64,000 bases of DNA from Roseovarius aestuarii. GTDB taxonomy: Bacteria > Pseudomonadota > Alphaproteobacteria > Rhodobacterales > Rhodobacteraceae. The position numbers and the translations under genes are program-made. The notes beneath the pieces were generated by a model. It worked only from the letters and a program-made list of their open reading frames with translations, did not search any database and was not told the DNA's origin. Shown here piece by piece: positions 24,913-34,295 of the stretch; position 1 is the first letter of the stretch, and each line of letters opens with the position of its first letter. The stretch lies in assembly GCA_027214255.1 (NCBI GenBank), contig JAPWHL010000001.1:248001-312000 (forward strand). The letters are read 5' to 3'.

Positions 24913-26082
24913 ATGCCCATCAAAAACCGCTTTGCCGAGATGCTGCCCCAAATCACCGAATGGCGGCGCGATATTCATACCCACCCGGAATTGCAGTTTG
25001 ACTGCCACCGCACTGCCGCGCTGGTCGCGGACAAGCTGCGCGCATTTGGCTGTGACGAGGTGGTGACAGGATTGGGCGTGACCGGTGTCGTCGGAGTGAT
25101 CCATGGGCGATCCCAAACGTCGGGTAAGGTGGTTGGGCTGCGTGCGGACATGGACGCCCTGCCGATCCTCGAAGCAACCGGCGTGGAATACGCCAGTCAG
25201 ACCCCTGGAAAAATGCATGCCTGTGGTCATGACGGGCATACGGCCATGCTGCTGGGGGCGGCGCAATACCTGTGCGAAACGCGTGGTTTTGACGGCACCA
25301 CCGTCGTGATCTTTCAACCCGCCGAAGAGGGCGGCGGCGGTGCCAAGGTGATGTGCGACGATGGGTTGATGGACCGTTTCGGTATCCAAGAGGTCTACGG
25401 CATGCACAATTGGCCCGGTATGCCCTTGGGCAGCTTCGCGATTCGTCCGGGGCCATTCTTTGCGGCCACCGATGTGTTTGAGATCACCGTTAAAGGGCGT
25501 GGCGGGCATGCGGCCAAACCGCATGAAACGATTGATCCCATTGTCATGTCCGCGCAGCTGGTGACGATGCTGCAATCCATCGCCAGCCGTAACGCTGACC
25601 CAACCGAACAGGTCGTCGTGTCGGTCACGTCGATTGAATCCTCGTCGACGGCATTTAATGTGATTCCGGCCTCGGTCAAATTGAAGGGCACAGTGCGCAC
25701 GTTAAACCCCGATATTCGCGATCTGGCCGAGGCCCGTATGGCCGCAATTTGCGCCAATATCGGCCCGGCGATGGGGGGCGAGGCAGTGCTGAACTTTGAT
25801 CGTAACTATCCGGTGATGGTGAACCATGCCGAACAGACAGATTTTGTCGCCGATGTCGCCCGCCGCGTGTCAGGGGCATGCGACGAGGCGCCGTTGGTTA
25901 TGGGCGGCGAGGATTTCGCCTATATGCTGGAAGAACGCCCCGGTGCCTATATTCTGGTCGGCAATGGTGACAGCGCGATGGTGCACAGCCCCGAGTACAA
26001 CTTCAACGACGAGGCAATTCCCGCCGGATGCAGTTGGTGGGCAGAACTGATCGAACAGCGTATGCCGGTCGCTGCAGGTTAG
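24913..26082 (+). CDS. M20-family amidohydrolase (hippurate/N-acyl-amino-acid hydrolase type)
   Basis: The 389-residue protein belongs to the M20D amidohydrolases. It starts 'FAEMLPQITEWRRDIHTHPEL', has the metal block 'MHACGHDGHTAMLLG' near residue 100, 'FQPAEEGGGG' near residue 135 and 'MHNWPGMPLG'. These enzymes use two metal ions (one bridging cysteine in 'ACGHDGH') to split N-acyl or N-benzoyl amino acids. 'GGHAAKPHETIDPI' marks the dimerisation domain. AGGAG precedes the ATG. It shares an operon with the ATPase, so imported peptides or conjugates may be its substrate. Its last four bases overlap the end of the convergent glycosyltransferase gene. Confidence 0.9.
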   Translation: MPIKNRFAEMLPQITEWRRDIHTHPELQFDCHRTAALVADKLRAFGCDEVVTGLGVTGVVGVIHGRSQTSGKVVGLRADMDALPILEATGVEYASQTPGKMHACGHDGHTAMLLGAAQYLCETRGFDGTTVVIFQPAEEGGGGAKVMCDDGLMDRFGIQEVYGMHNWPGMPLGSFAIRPGPFFAATDVFEITVKGRGGHAAKPHETIDPIVMSAQLVTMLQSIASRNADPTEQVVVSVTSIESSSTAFNVIPASVKLKGTVRTLNPDIRDLAEARMAAICANIGPAMGGEAVLNFDRNYPVMVNHAEQTDFVADVARRVSGACDEAPLVMGGEDFAYMLEERPGAYILVGNGDSAMVHSPEYNFNDEAIPAGCSWWAELIEQRMPVAAG

Positions 26083-27128
26083 GCGCGGGCGGTGTTCCAG
26101 ATCTGGTCGTAGACTGCAGCGATACCATCGGCCTCGGTCTGGACGCTGAAATGGCTGACCGCCGCGCTGCGGCTGCTTTGCGCGGCTTTGGCGTGGCGCG
26201 CGGGATCGTTTAATAGCGCGCTTAGGGCCTCGGCTGTTTGTTGGGGGGCGTCCTCGGAGACGATTGCGCCACAGCTGCCTTGCCCGGAAAAACTGCGGTA
26301 AAACCCTTGGTCCGTGGCGACAAACGGCACGCCACTGGCCATGCCCTCCAAAGGGGCCATGCCGTATCCCTCATAGCGCGGCAATTGCACGACAGCGGAT
26401 AGGGACCGCATGAGGGCTGGTAGCTTGGCCGGAGGGATTTCTCCAAGAAAAACAATCCTATCCTGTAGGTTTTTCGCCGCGATTCGTGCCTTGAGACCGG
26501 GCAGAAAGGTCTTGTCCCCGCGCTCGGCCCGTCCGACAATCAATGCAGTTACATCGGGGTTTTCTGGCAGAAAGTGCACCATTGCCTCGACAAATCGATC
26601 GGTCCCTTTTTCAGCGCGAATACGCCCGATAGTGGCAATGCCACGCGTGCCGGGATGACCCGTGGCAGCCCAAGCTTTGGCACGGTCGGGGGCAGGGGTG
26701 AACGTTTCGGTGTCCACGCCATGGGGCACGACGGCGCGCACATGGGGGACAAATTCGGCGGCACGTTCCGTTGTGGCGATCACCGCGTCCATTCGGCTGA
26801 TCAACCAGCGCGGAAAGGCCGAGTGACGCCGCTGCGCGGCCGAGGTGAACACGATGCGCACCGGCAGGCGCAACACATCGCGCGCCCAAAGTGCTGCGCG
26901 CATTTCCGTATTACGTCGAACATGCCAAATGATGACGTCGCGCCCGTGCGGGGGGACCCGCGATGCCCGCGCAGCGGCGGCGCGGGTGATTGGTGCAGGA
27001 CAGCCCGGCAGCGGCTCGCCCGCCAGTGCCAAATCATAGCGCGGCGCTTGTGCACGTAAAACACCCGCTGCAGTGGCCGACACGCCAGTAAAGTTAGGGT
27101 TGAAATTGGTGACGATCAATTCAGGCAC
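26079..27128 (-). CDS. Family 4 glycosyltransferase (LPS-core mannosyltransferase-like)
   Basis: The about 349-residue protein has the GT-B layout: an N-terminal 'LIVTNFNPNFTGVSATAAG' block, 'IATIGRIRAEKGTDRF' for the nucleotide-sugar domain, and 'QLPRYEGYGMAPLEGMASG' near residue 265 with the EX7E-type glutamates. The opening block resembles LpsB-type core glycosyltransferases, and the gene lies directly after waaA, so a role in lipopolysaccharide core sugar transfer is likely. The start is uncertain: no ATG fits the family. GTG at 27128 (MPELIVTNF) is preferred; an ATG at 27194 would add 22 residues and overlap waaA. Confidence 0.8.
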   Translation of the reverse strand: MPELIVTNFNPNFTGVSATAAGVLRAQAPRYDLALAGEPLPGCPAPITRAAAARASRVPPHGRDVIIWHVRRNTEMRAALWARDVLRLPVRIVFTSAAQRRHSAFPRWLISRMDAVIATTERAAEFVPHVRAVVPHGVDTETFTPAPDRAKAWAATGHPGTRGIATIGRIRAEKGTDRFVEAMVHFLPENPDVTALIVGRAERGDKTFLPGLKARIAAKNLQDRIVFLGEIPPAKLPALMRSLSAVVQLPRYEGYGMAPLEGMASGVPFVATDQGFYRSFSGQGSCGAIVSEDAPQQTAEALSALLNDPARHAKAAQSSRSAAVSHFSVQTEADGIAAVYDQIWNTARA

Positions 27129-27174
27129 AAAGCAACGCTTTCGACGGGTTTGGCGACAAGGGGCTGCACCCGGT

Positions 27175-28458
27175 TTATCCCAGCCGCAGCGCACGCGAAA
27201 GCGTTTCGATCAACGTGCCCATCTGGCCGTCCTGTACTGCGGCAAAACCGGACGACAGGGCCTGTTGCGCGCTCAGTGCTGCAGGGTCATCCAACAGCGC
27301 GCTGACGGCTGCGGCGAGCGCGGGGGCATCGGCCACTTCCTGGGCGCCGCCATGGCTGAGGAATGCGGTATAAGCGCCTGTGAAATTAGAATAAAGTGCC
27401 CCATGCAATACGGCTGCACCTGCGTGCGCCGGCTCATACGGGTTATGCCCGCCCACAGCCGTGAATGACCCGCCCAGAAACACGATGGGGCTGAGGCGAT
27501 ACCACAGACCTGTCTCGCCCAGCGTGTCGGCCAGATAGACCTGTATCGCTTGGCCGCACAGATCATCTGCGCTGCGCTGCGACACTGTCAGGCCTTGATC
27601 GGCGATCAATGAAGCAATTTCGGCGGCACGATCGGGGTGGCGCGGTACAAGGATCAACAGCGCGTCTGGATGGCTGCGCAGTATTTCGGCATGGGCCAGT
27701 AAAACCACCTGTTCCTCGCCCGGATGGGTCGAACTGGCGACCCAGACAGGGCGGGTGTTGATCTGATCACGCATCAGGTCCAAGGCGGCGTCGTCTACGG
27801 GCAGCGGTCCGGCCAAGGCCTTGAGGTTCACACCCGTTTGTGCCGAGACTGCGCCCAAACCCTGCAAATGCGCTGTGGTACGCGCATCCTGCGTGTGGAT
27901 CATCGCGAACAGCCCCAGAAGATGACGTGCCGTGCGCCCGATCCGCATCCAGCCACGCGCCGAGCGATCCGATATCCGCGCGTTCAACAGCGCCAGCGGA
28001 ATGTCCCGCGCCGCCGCCCCGCGCAGCATGTTCGGCCACAGTTCGCTTTCGACGAATACGGCCGCGTCGGGCTGCCAGTGATTGAGAAAACGGCGCACGG
28101 CCGCCGGACTGTCAAGTGGGGCAAACTGATGGCGGGCCCGCACAGGCATGCGCCGCGCGATCAAATCGGCCGAGGTGCCCGTGCCAGATGTGATCAAGAA
28201 ATCCAATGCTGGGTTTTGGGCGCCCATCTGGGAAATCAATCGCAATACCGACAGGCTTTCGCCCACGCTGGCCGCGTGAAACCAGACCAATGTACCAACC
28301 GGGCGCGGCAGTGTCGCGTGCCCCATTCTTTCGCGAATGCGCTCCGGGGCAATGCCGTGACGGGCCAGTTTGCGGCGCACGCGCGGATAGGCCATTGGTG
28401 CCAATCCACCCGCCAGCACCCCGTAGATGCGCAGCAGGCCAGTGGGCCGGGATGTCAT
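27175..28458 (-). CDS. waaA: 3-deoxy-D-manno-octulosonic acid (Kdo) transferase
   Basis: WaaA adds Kdo to lipid A precursor at the cytoplasmic face of the inner membrane. The 427-residue protein starts with a short membrane-anchor segment, then 'LVWFHAASVGESLSVLRLI' near residue 55, whose glutamate is catalytic in the family, and 'FLITSGTGTSADLI'. The C-terminal half has 'PVWVASSTHPGEEQVVL' and 'FLGGSFTAVGGHNPYEPAHAG', the CMP-Kdo binding part. It follows moaA by 4 bases and precedes the glycosyltransferase, forming moaA-waaA-GT on the minus strand. Confidence 0.93.
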   Translation of the reverse strand: MTSRPTGLLRIYGVLAGGLAPMAYPRVRRKLARHGIAPERIRERMGHATLPRPVGTLVWFHAASVGESLSVLRLISQMGAQNPALDFLITSGTGTSADLIARRMPVRARHQFAPLDSPAAVRRFLNHWQPDAAVFVESELWPNMLRGAAARDIPLALLNARISDRSARGWMRIGRTARHLLGLFAMIHTQDARTTAHLQGLGAVSAQTGVNLKALAGPLPVDDAALDLMRDQINTRPVWVASSTHPGEEQVVLLAHAEILRSHPDALLILVPRHPDRAAEIASLIADQGLTVSQRSADDLCGQAIQVYLADTLGETGLWYRLSPIVFLGGSFTAVGGHNPYEPAHAGAAVLHGALYSNFTGAYTAFLSHGGAQEVADAPALAAAVSALLDDPAALSAQQALSSGFAAVQDGQMGTLIETLSRALRLG

Positions 28459-28462
28459 GGGG

Positions 28463-29470
28463 TCAGCCGCCTGTATGGCTCATGTGGCGGGTCACGCGGC
28501 CGTCCACGGTTTGGCGGGAATAGTCGAAATCATGGCCTTTCGGCTTGCGCGAAATGGCCTCGCGAATGGCTGATATCAATGGCGCGTCGTTTTGCGGATT
28601 ATTGCGCATGGCAGGGCGCAGGTCGGCCATGTCTTCTTGTCCTAGACACATGTACAATTCGCCCGTGCAGGTCAGGCGCACGCGGTTGCAGCTTTCGCAG
28701 AAATTATGGGTCAAGGGCGTGATAAACCCGATCTTCTGACCGGTTTCTTCCAGCCGCACATAACGCGCAGGACCGCCCGTGCGTTCGGACAATTCAGTCA
28801 CGGTAAATCGGTCGCGCAGGCGCGCGCGCAGATCTTTGAGGGGCCAATATTGATCCAGCCGATCTTCGTTGCCGATGTCGCCCATCGGCATGACCTCGAT
28901 CCACGTCAGGTCAATATCGCGGCTGGCGCACCAATCGGTGATCGAAAACAGTTCGTCCTCGTTAAAGCCCTTGAGCGCGACGGCGTTGAGTTTTACCCGC
29001 ATTCGGGCCTTTTGGGCCGCGTCGATCCCGCGCAGCACCTGAGGCAGACGGCCCCAGCGGGTGATATCGGCGAATTTCTTCTCATCCAGCGTATCGAGCG
29101 AGATATTCACCCGCCGAACGCCCGCTGCGTAAAGGTCATCGGCAAACCTCTCAAGCTGACTGCCGTTGGTGGTCAGGGTCAGTTCCTTTAACGCACCACT
29201 GTCCAAATGCCGGGTCATGGAGTTGAAAAACGCCATGATGCCGCGCCGAACCAGAGGCTCGCCCCCAGTAATGCGCAGTTTTTCGACGCCGAGTCCCACA
29301 AACGTGCTGCACATGCGGTCCAGCTCTTCCAAGGTCAGAAGCTCTTTCTTGGGTAGAAAGGTCATGTTCTCGGACATGCAATAGACGCAGCGAAAATCGC
29401 AGCGATCTGTGACGGACACACGCAGATAGTTGATGGCGCGTTGGAATGGGTCGATCAGGGGAACTGTCAT
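28463..29470 (-). CDS. moaA: GTP 3',8-cyclase (radical SAM), molybdenum cofactor synthesis
   Basis: MoaA rearranges GTP in the first step of molybdopterin synthesis, with MoaC. The 335-residue protein has the radical-SAM motif CDFRCVYC near residue 23, '[11 protein letters not shown]' and the C-terminal cluster '[16 protein letters not shown]' that holds the second 4Fe-4S cluster, ending in the double glycine 'SHTGG' needed for activity. It is the first gene of the minus-strand set moaA-waaA-GT; other moa genes are not nearby. The coupling of a cofactor gene to lipopolysaccharide genes is odd but may only be shared transcription. Confidence 0.96.
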   Translation of the reverse strand: MTVPLIDPFQRAINYLRVSVTDRCDFRCVYCMSENMTFLPKKELLTLEELDRMCSTFVGLGVEKLRITGGEPLVRRGIMAFFNSMTRHLDSGALKELTLTTNGSQLERFADDLYAAGVRRVNISLDTLDEKKFADITRWGRLPQVLRGIDAAQKARMRVKLNAVALKGFNEDELFSITDWCASRDIDLTWIEVMPMGDIGNEDRLDQYWPLKDLRARLRDRFTVTELSERTGGPARYVRLEETGQKIGFITPLTHNFCESCNRVRLTCTGELYMCLGQEDMADLRPAMRNNPQNDAPLISAIREAISRKPKGHDFDYSRQTVDGRVTRHMSHTGG

Positions 29471-29603
29471 GCAGGGAACTTATGCGTGCCTGCCGAGCAG
29501 AGCAAGGGGCAACTGTTGCCTGAATGAGGGGCGGGATGTGGCGCGGAGGCGGGGGCGCAATACGGGGATTGAAGGCCTGTGCGACGCGGGCTAGGCTGAC
29601 GGG

Positions 29604-30104
29604 ATGAAACCAATGCTTTGTTTATCCGCGCTGCTTTTGCTGAGCGCCTGTGCAACGCCCGAGTGGTTGCGCCCGACGGCGCATCGGGGCGACGCAAAAG
29701 ACGTGCCAAGCACGACCGAAGGGGCGGAAACGAGCGCACCCAAAGCGCCTGTCACGGCCGCTCCCGTGCCCGAGATGGCCCGCACCGTCGATGATTTCGA
29801 CACAACCACCGCCAAAGATCGCGCCAAGGCTCAACAAGTGGCCCCCGGCGGCAAAGATCTGGGGCTGACCATTGCCACGCTGGGCGCTGCGGGCGAACCG
29901 GGATTCTGGCTCAAGACGCCATTGGTCAGCGCGTCGGGCAAGGGGCGGGTGGTTTACGCGCAATCAGGCAAAGAGGTTCAGGTGGACCTGATCCCGATCG
30001 AAGGGCCCAAAACCGCAGGGAGCCGGATGTCTTTGGGCGCGCTGCGCCTGATCGACGCGCCATTGGCTGGGTTGACCGAAGTGCGGGTCTTCGCGCTGGA
30101 TTAA
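29604..30104 (+). CDS. Putative lipoprotein, unknown function
   Basis: The 166-residue product begins with a lipoprotein signal (lipobox 'LLSAC', cysteine at residue 16), so it should be anchored in the envelope. A proline/alanine/threonine linker follows, then a C-terminal domain with 'VDDFDTTTAKDRAKAQ', 'TIATLGAAGEPGFWLKTPLV' and 'VDLIPIEGP'. Proteins of this shape in Rhodobacteraceae are often mislabelled as D-galactarate dehydratase; I see no support for that enzyme. It is divergent from moaA and convergent with glmS. Function is unknown. Confidence 0.7.
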   Translation: MKPMLCLSALLLLSACATPEWLRPTAHRGDAKDVPSTTEGAETSAPKAPVTAAPVPEMARTVDDFDTTTAKDRAKAQQVAPGGKDLGLTIATLGAAGEPGFWLKTPLVSASGKGRVVYAQSGKEVQVDLIPIEGPKTAGSRMSLGALRLIDAPLAGLTEVRVFALD

Positions 30105-30257
30105 GGCATCACGCGACGGATTTGCCTGTGCGGGTACGCCGTTTGCGTGTTACATACCCACATTCTTAGGACGGGACACACCCAAAATATGCGCCATAAT
30201 GGGTGTGTTGTGTCTGAGCTTGGTGCCGTAGCGCTTTGAAAGTGGGGGGTAAATTCC

Positions 30258-32081
30258 CTATTCAACCGTCACGGACTTGGCCAGATTGCGCGGTTGATCG
30301 ACATCTGTGCCCTTGGCAACGGCGGTGTGATAGGCCAGCAACTGCGCCGGAATCGCATACAGGATCGGGCTAAGTACCGGGTCGATGTCTGGCATCACCA
30401 AGGTCTGCCAGACACCTTCCGAGGCAGCGTCCGCGCCAGCCTGATCCGTGATCAAAACGACCTTGCCGCCGCGTGCCATGACCTCTTGCATGTTTGAGAC
30501 GGTCTTATCAAAAAGCGCGTCGCGGGGGGCCATAACGATCACCGGCAGCTTTTTGTCGACCAAGGCGATGGGTCCGTGTTTTAATTCACCCGACGCGTAA
30601 GCTTCGGCGTGTATATAGCTGATTTCTTTTAGTTTTAGCGCACCCTCCATGGCGAGGGGATACATCAGGCCGCGTCCAAGAAACAGCACGTCGGTTGCCT
30701 TGGCCAGACGCTGGGACATGCCGCGCACGGTGTCCTCTATTCCCATTGCCAGATTCAGGATCGCGGGGAGACCGCGCAGGACAGACAGTTTGTCAGCCAG
30801 TTCTGCATCTGTCAGACGTCCACGTTGATGCGCGGCCTCCAGAGCCAGCAACAGCAGCACGGTCAACTGACATGTGAAGGCCTTGGTCGAGGCCACGCCG
30901 ATTTCGGTGCCAGCGTGGATTGGCATTGCCAGATCGCTTTCGCGCGCGATCGAGCTTTCGGGGACGTTGACCACTGACAGGATGGAATGTGCCTTGCCCT
31001 CGCAATAGCGCAGCGCGGCCAGCGTGTCGGCGGTTTCGCCCGATTGGCTGACGAAAAGGGCGGCCGTGCCTTCGGGTACCGGAGGCTGACGATAGCGGAA
31101 TTCCGAGGCGAAATCGACCTCGGCGGGAAGGCCTGCCAATTGCTCGAACCAATATTTCGCGGTCAGGCAGGCATAATAGGCCGTACCGCACGCGGCCATT
31201 GTCACACGGCTCAGGGCGGTGAAATCAATGCCCTGTTCTGGCAGTGTGATCTGGTTTCCAGCTTGGGACAGATACGCGCCCAAGGTTTCACTGATCACAG
31301 TTGGTTGTTCTGCGATCTCTTTGGCCATGAAATGTTTGTGCCCGGCCTTGTCAACGCGGGCGGTACCGATACGGATGGTGCGCATCTCGCGTGTGGTGGT
31401 AACCCCTGATCCGTCAATGATGCGCAAACTGTTGCGCGTCACGATGGCGCAATCCCCTTCTTCCAGATAGGTGATCTTGTTGGTCATCGGTGCCAAGGCA
31501 ATCGCATCCGAGCCGATGTACATTTCTCCGTCGCCATGGCCCACGGCCAGCGGGCTTCCCTTGCGCGCAGCGATCAGCAGATCGTCCTCGCCTTCAAACA
31601 GAAAGCATAGCGCATAGGCGCCTTCCAGACGGGCGATGGTACAGCGCGCAGCCTCTTCGGGCGTGGCACCTTGATCCATGTGGTGCTGGGCCAACAGCGC
31701 GACCGTCTCGGTGTCGGTTTCGGTTTGATAGGAAATGCCCAGCTTGGCCAGATCGGCGCGCAGTTCGCGATAGTTTTCAATAATGCCGTTGTGCACCACG
31801 GCGACGCGCCCGGCGCGGTGGGGGTGGGTATTGGACAGAGTGGGGGCACCATGCGTCGCCCAGCGTGTGTGACCGATTCCGGATTTGCCCGCCAAAGGGT
31901 CATGCACCAGCAGGTCAGACAGATTCACCAGCTTGCCAACCGCGCGGCGGCGATCCAGAACCGCATCGTTCAGCGTGGCAATGCCGGCGCTGTCATAGCC
32001 GCGATACTCTAGCCGTTTCAGGGCTTCGACCAGAATGGGTGCGACTTCGTGCTGACCCAGAACCCCTACAATACCGCACAT
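30258..32081 (-). CDS. glmS: Glutamine-fructose-6-phosphate aminotransferase (isomerizing)
   Basis: GlmS makes glucosamine-6-phosphate, the first step to UDP-GlcNAc. The 607-residue protein starts MCGIVGVLGQ, whose Cys2 becomes the N-terminal nucleophile, with 'GIGHTRWATHG' in the glutaminase domain (residues 1-240). Two SIS sugar-isomerase domains follow ('ACGTAYYACLTAKYW' near 295 and the 'GRGLMYPLAMEGALKLKEISY' part near 475). It ends 'QPRNLAKSVTVE' as usual. The start overlaps the glmU stop by one base (TAATG), so glmU and glmS are translationally coupled and supply the cell wall and lipopolysaccharide with amino sugar. Confidence 0.97.
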   Translation of the reverse strand: MCGIVGVLGQHEVAPILVEALKRLEYRGYDSAGIATLNDAVLDRRRAVGKLVNLSDLLVHDPLAGKSGIGHTRWATHGAPTLSNTHPHRAGRVAVVHNGIIENYRELRADLAKLGISYQTETDTETVALLAQHHMDQGATPEEAARCTIARLEGAYALCFLFEGEDDLLIAARKGSPLAVGHGDGEMYIGSDAIALAPMTNKITYLEEGDCAIVTRNSLRIIDGSGVTTTREMRTIRIGTARVDKAGHKHFMAKEIAEQPTVISETLGAYLSQAGNQITLPEQGIDFTALSRVTMAACGTAYYACLTAKYWFEQLAGLPAEVDFASEFRYRQPPVPEGTAALFVSQSGETADTLAALRYCEGKAHSILSVVNVPESSIARESDLAMPIHAGTEIGVASTKAFTCQLTVLLLLALEAAHQRGRLTDAELADKLSVLRGLPAILNLAMGIEDTVRGMSQRLAKATDVLFLGRGLMYPLAMEGALKLKEISYIHAEAYASGELKHGPIALVDKKLPVIVMAPRDALFDKTVSNMQEVMARGGKVVLITDQAGADAASEGVWQTLVMPDIDPVLSPILYAIPAQLLAYHTAVAKGTDVDQPRNLAKSVTVE

Positions 32082-33436
32082 TACACGTCCCCTTTGTCGC
32101 GTTTTGCCTTTTTTGACTTTAACATTTCGAACAATTTGCGTGCGAGGCCTGGTTTATTTACCTGCGGCGCGCGTCCCAGCGCCAGCGCCTCATCGGGCAC
32201 GTCCTGCGTGATCACGGAACCCGATCCCGTCATCGCACCCGCGCCAACAGTGACCGGCGCAACCAGCATCGTGCCCGATCCGATAAAAGCCTGTGCGCCG
32301 ATGATGGTGCGGTGTTTCATCACCCCATCATAGTTGCACGTGACGCTGCCGGCACCCACATTTACACCCGCGCCGAGATCGGCGTCACCGACATAGCTGA
32401 GGTGGTTCACCTTGGCGCCTGTGTCCAGTACGGCGTTCTTGATTTCCACGAAATTTCCAATGCGCACATCCTCGGCCAGTTCGGTGCCGGGGCGCAGGCG
32501 CGCGTAAGGGCCGATGACGCCCCCGCGCGCAACATGGCAGCCTTCCAGATGGCTGAACGCGCGGATTCGCGCGCCGCTTTCGACCGTCACGCCAGGGGCA
32601 AAGACGACGTTGGGTTCAATCACCGTGTCGCCGCCAATGACGGTATCAAAGGAAAAATAAACGGTGTCCGGTGCCATCATCATGACACCGTCTTCGGTTG
32701 CGGCGCTGCGTGCCCGGGCTTGAAACAGGGCCTCGGCTGCGGCCAGTTCCGTGCGCGAGTTAACGCCCAGTGTCTCGGCCTCGTCGCAGGCGACGGCGGT
32801 AGCGGACAGCCCACGGGCGCGGGCGATCTGGATGATGTCTGTCAGATAATATTCGCCCGACGCATTGTCATTGCCAACGGCAGCGACCAGATCGAACAAA
32901 AGGGTGCTGTCCGCGCAAATAACACCAGAGTTACAGAAGGTTACGGCTCGTTCCTGTTCTGTGGCATCCTTGAATTCGACGATGCGCGCTAATGCGTCAC
33001 CTTCCATGATCAGCCGTCCATAACGGCCCGGATCAGCAGCCTCAAAACCCAGCACGACCAGATCATGCTGGGCACGGGCCGCAACCATTCGTTCCAAGGT
33101 TTCGGGCAGGATAAAAGGCGTGTCGCCATAGAGGATCAGCGCATTACCGTCGAATCCGTCCAGCGCAGGGCCTGCCTGCGCGACGGCGTGGGCCGTGCCC
33201 AACTGTTCGGTCTGAAGCACGACCTGCGCAGTGTCGTCATGATCTGTGGCGGCGGCTGTGACGGCCTCGGCCCCGTGGCCTGCCACAACGACAACGCGCT
33301 CGGGTTCCAAAGGCGCGGCTGAACGCAGGGCGTGTACCAACATGGGCGCACCCGCGATCTGATGCAGAACCTTAGGCAAATCCGATTTCATACGCGTGCC
33401 CTTGCCAGCGGCGAGGACGATTAGGGCAATGCTCAT
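32081..33436 (-). CDS. glmU: Bifunctional GlcNAc-1-P uridyltransferase / GlcN-1-P acetyltransferase
   Basis: GlmU acetylates glucosamine-1-phosphate and joins it to UTP, giving UDP-GlcNAc. The 451-residue protein has the pyrophosphorylase signature 'LAAGKGTRMKSDLPKVLH' at residues 7-24 and a left-handed beta-helix in the second half (hexapeptide repeats from about residue 250), with the acetyl site near 'NHLSYVGDADLGAGVN' and 'TCNYDG'. The usual start for this family is MSIALIVLAAG; the ATG at 33436 gives that, two codons inside the longer frame. Directly followed by glmS. Confidence 0.97.
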   Translation of the reverse strand: MSIALIVLAAGKGTRMKSDLPKVLHQIAGAPMLVHALRSAAPLEPERVVVVAGHGAEAVTAAATDHDDTAQVVLQTEQLGTAHAVAQAGPALDGFDGNALILYGDTPFILPETLERMVAARAQHDLVVLGFEAADPGRYGRLIMEGDALARIVEFKDATEQERAVTFCNSGVICADSTLLFDLVAAVGNDNASGEYYLTDIIQIARARGLSATAVACDEAETLGVNSRTELAAAEALFQARARSAATEDGVMMMAPDTVYFSFDTVIGGDTVIEPNVVFAPGVTVESGARIRAFSHLEGCHVARGGVIGPYARLRPGTELAEDVRIGNFVEIKNAVLDTGAKVNHLSYVGDADLGAGVNVGAGSVTCNYDGVMKHRTIIGAQAFIGSGTMLVAPVTVGAGAMTGSGSVITQDVPDEALALGRAPQVNKPGLARKLFEMLKSKKAKRDKGDV

Positions 33437-33606
33437 ATTCAAGTTTCTCTTTGTATCCCTGATCGCTCCGTTCTATCTGCTGGGGCGGGCTGTGCAAGAT
33501 GGTACGAGATCAAAGAACGTTACCGTATTGTGACGGGTCTGGGCGGAAATGCGCCGGATCGGCAAAGCCGGACCGACATATGGGAACAGGCACAAAGGGT
33601 TTACGC

Positions 33607-34272
33607 ATGCGCACTGTGGTTTTTGATCTGGATGGGACACTGGCAGATACCAGCGGCGATTTGCTTGTCGCGGCCAATGCCTGTTTTCAGCAAATGGGTG
33701 TGGGAGATGTTCTGGAACGCGGGCGCGATGACGGCGTTGCGGTGCGGGGCGGGCGTGCCATGCTGACATTGGGGCTGGAGCGACTGGGAAGAATGCCCGA
33801 ACCCGCGGTACTGGATCAGTATTATCCCGTGCTGCTAAAGGCCTATGAGGCAGAGATTGCAACCCATACAGTGTTTTACCCCGGCGCATTGGAGGCGGTC
33901 GAGACCCTAAGGAATACAGGTTACAAGGTGGCGATCTGTACCAACAAGCCCGAGTTTCTGGCCCGCCACCTGCTGAGCGAGATGAAGGTGCTGGACCGGT
34001 TTGATGCGCTGATCGGTGCTGATACTCTGCCGGTGCGCAAACCAGACCCAGAACCGCTGCGTGAGGCTGTGCGCCGTGCGGGAGGAAACCCTGAAAAATG
34101 CCTGTTGGTTGGGGACACGATCACTGATCACACCACCGCCCGAGCGGCCGGTGTGCCATCGGTTCTGGTCACATTCGGGCCGAACGGGGCAGATATGGCT
34201 GCGCTGGAACCTGACGTTTTGTTGCAGCATTTTGACGATCTGGCCGCATATGTGCGCGATTTGATCGGATAG
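33607..34272 (+). CDS. HAD-family phosphatase (phosphoglycolate phosphatase-like)
   Basis: The 221-residue protein has the HAD motif I 'VFDLDGTLADTSGD' at residues 4-17, 'ICTNKPEF' (motif II) near 110 and 'LLVGDTITDHTTARAAGV' (motif III/IV) near 175. The alpha-helical cap of about 70 residues fits the phosphoglycolate phosphatase (Gph) group, which removes the 2-phosphoglycolate left by DNA repair, but related enzymes act on other small phosphates. AAAGGG lies 8 bases before the ATG at 33607, better than the upstream in-frame start. It precedes the aminotransferase gene by 23 bases, likely one operon. Confidence 0.85.
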   Translation: MRTVVFDLDGTLADTSGDLLVAANACFQQMGVGDVLERGRDDGVAVRGGRAMLTLGLERLGRMPEPAVLDQYYPVLLKAYEAEIATHTVFYPGALEAVETLRNTGYKVAICTNKPEFLARHLLSEMKVLDRFDALIGADTLPVRKPDPEPLREAVRRAGGNPEKCLLVGDTITDHTTARAAGVPSVLVTFGPNGADMAALEPDVLLQHFDDLAAYVRDLIG

Positions 34273-34295
34273 GCTTGGCTCAAAAGGGGGCGATC

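Noticed and set aside
30175..30214. Inverted repeat ACACACCC...GGGTGTGT between the lipoprotein gene and glmS
   Set aside because: The loop is 17 bases and no T-run follows on either strand; it could be a terminator or operator but evidence is too thin.
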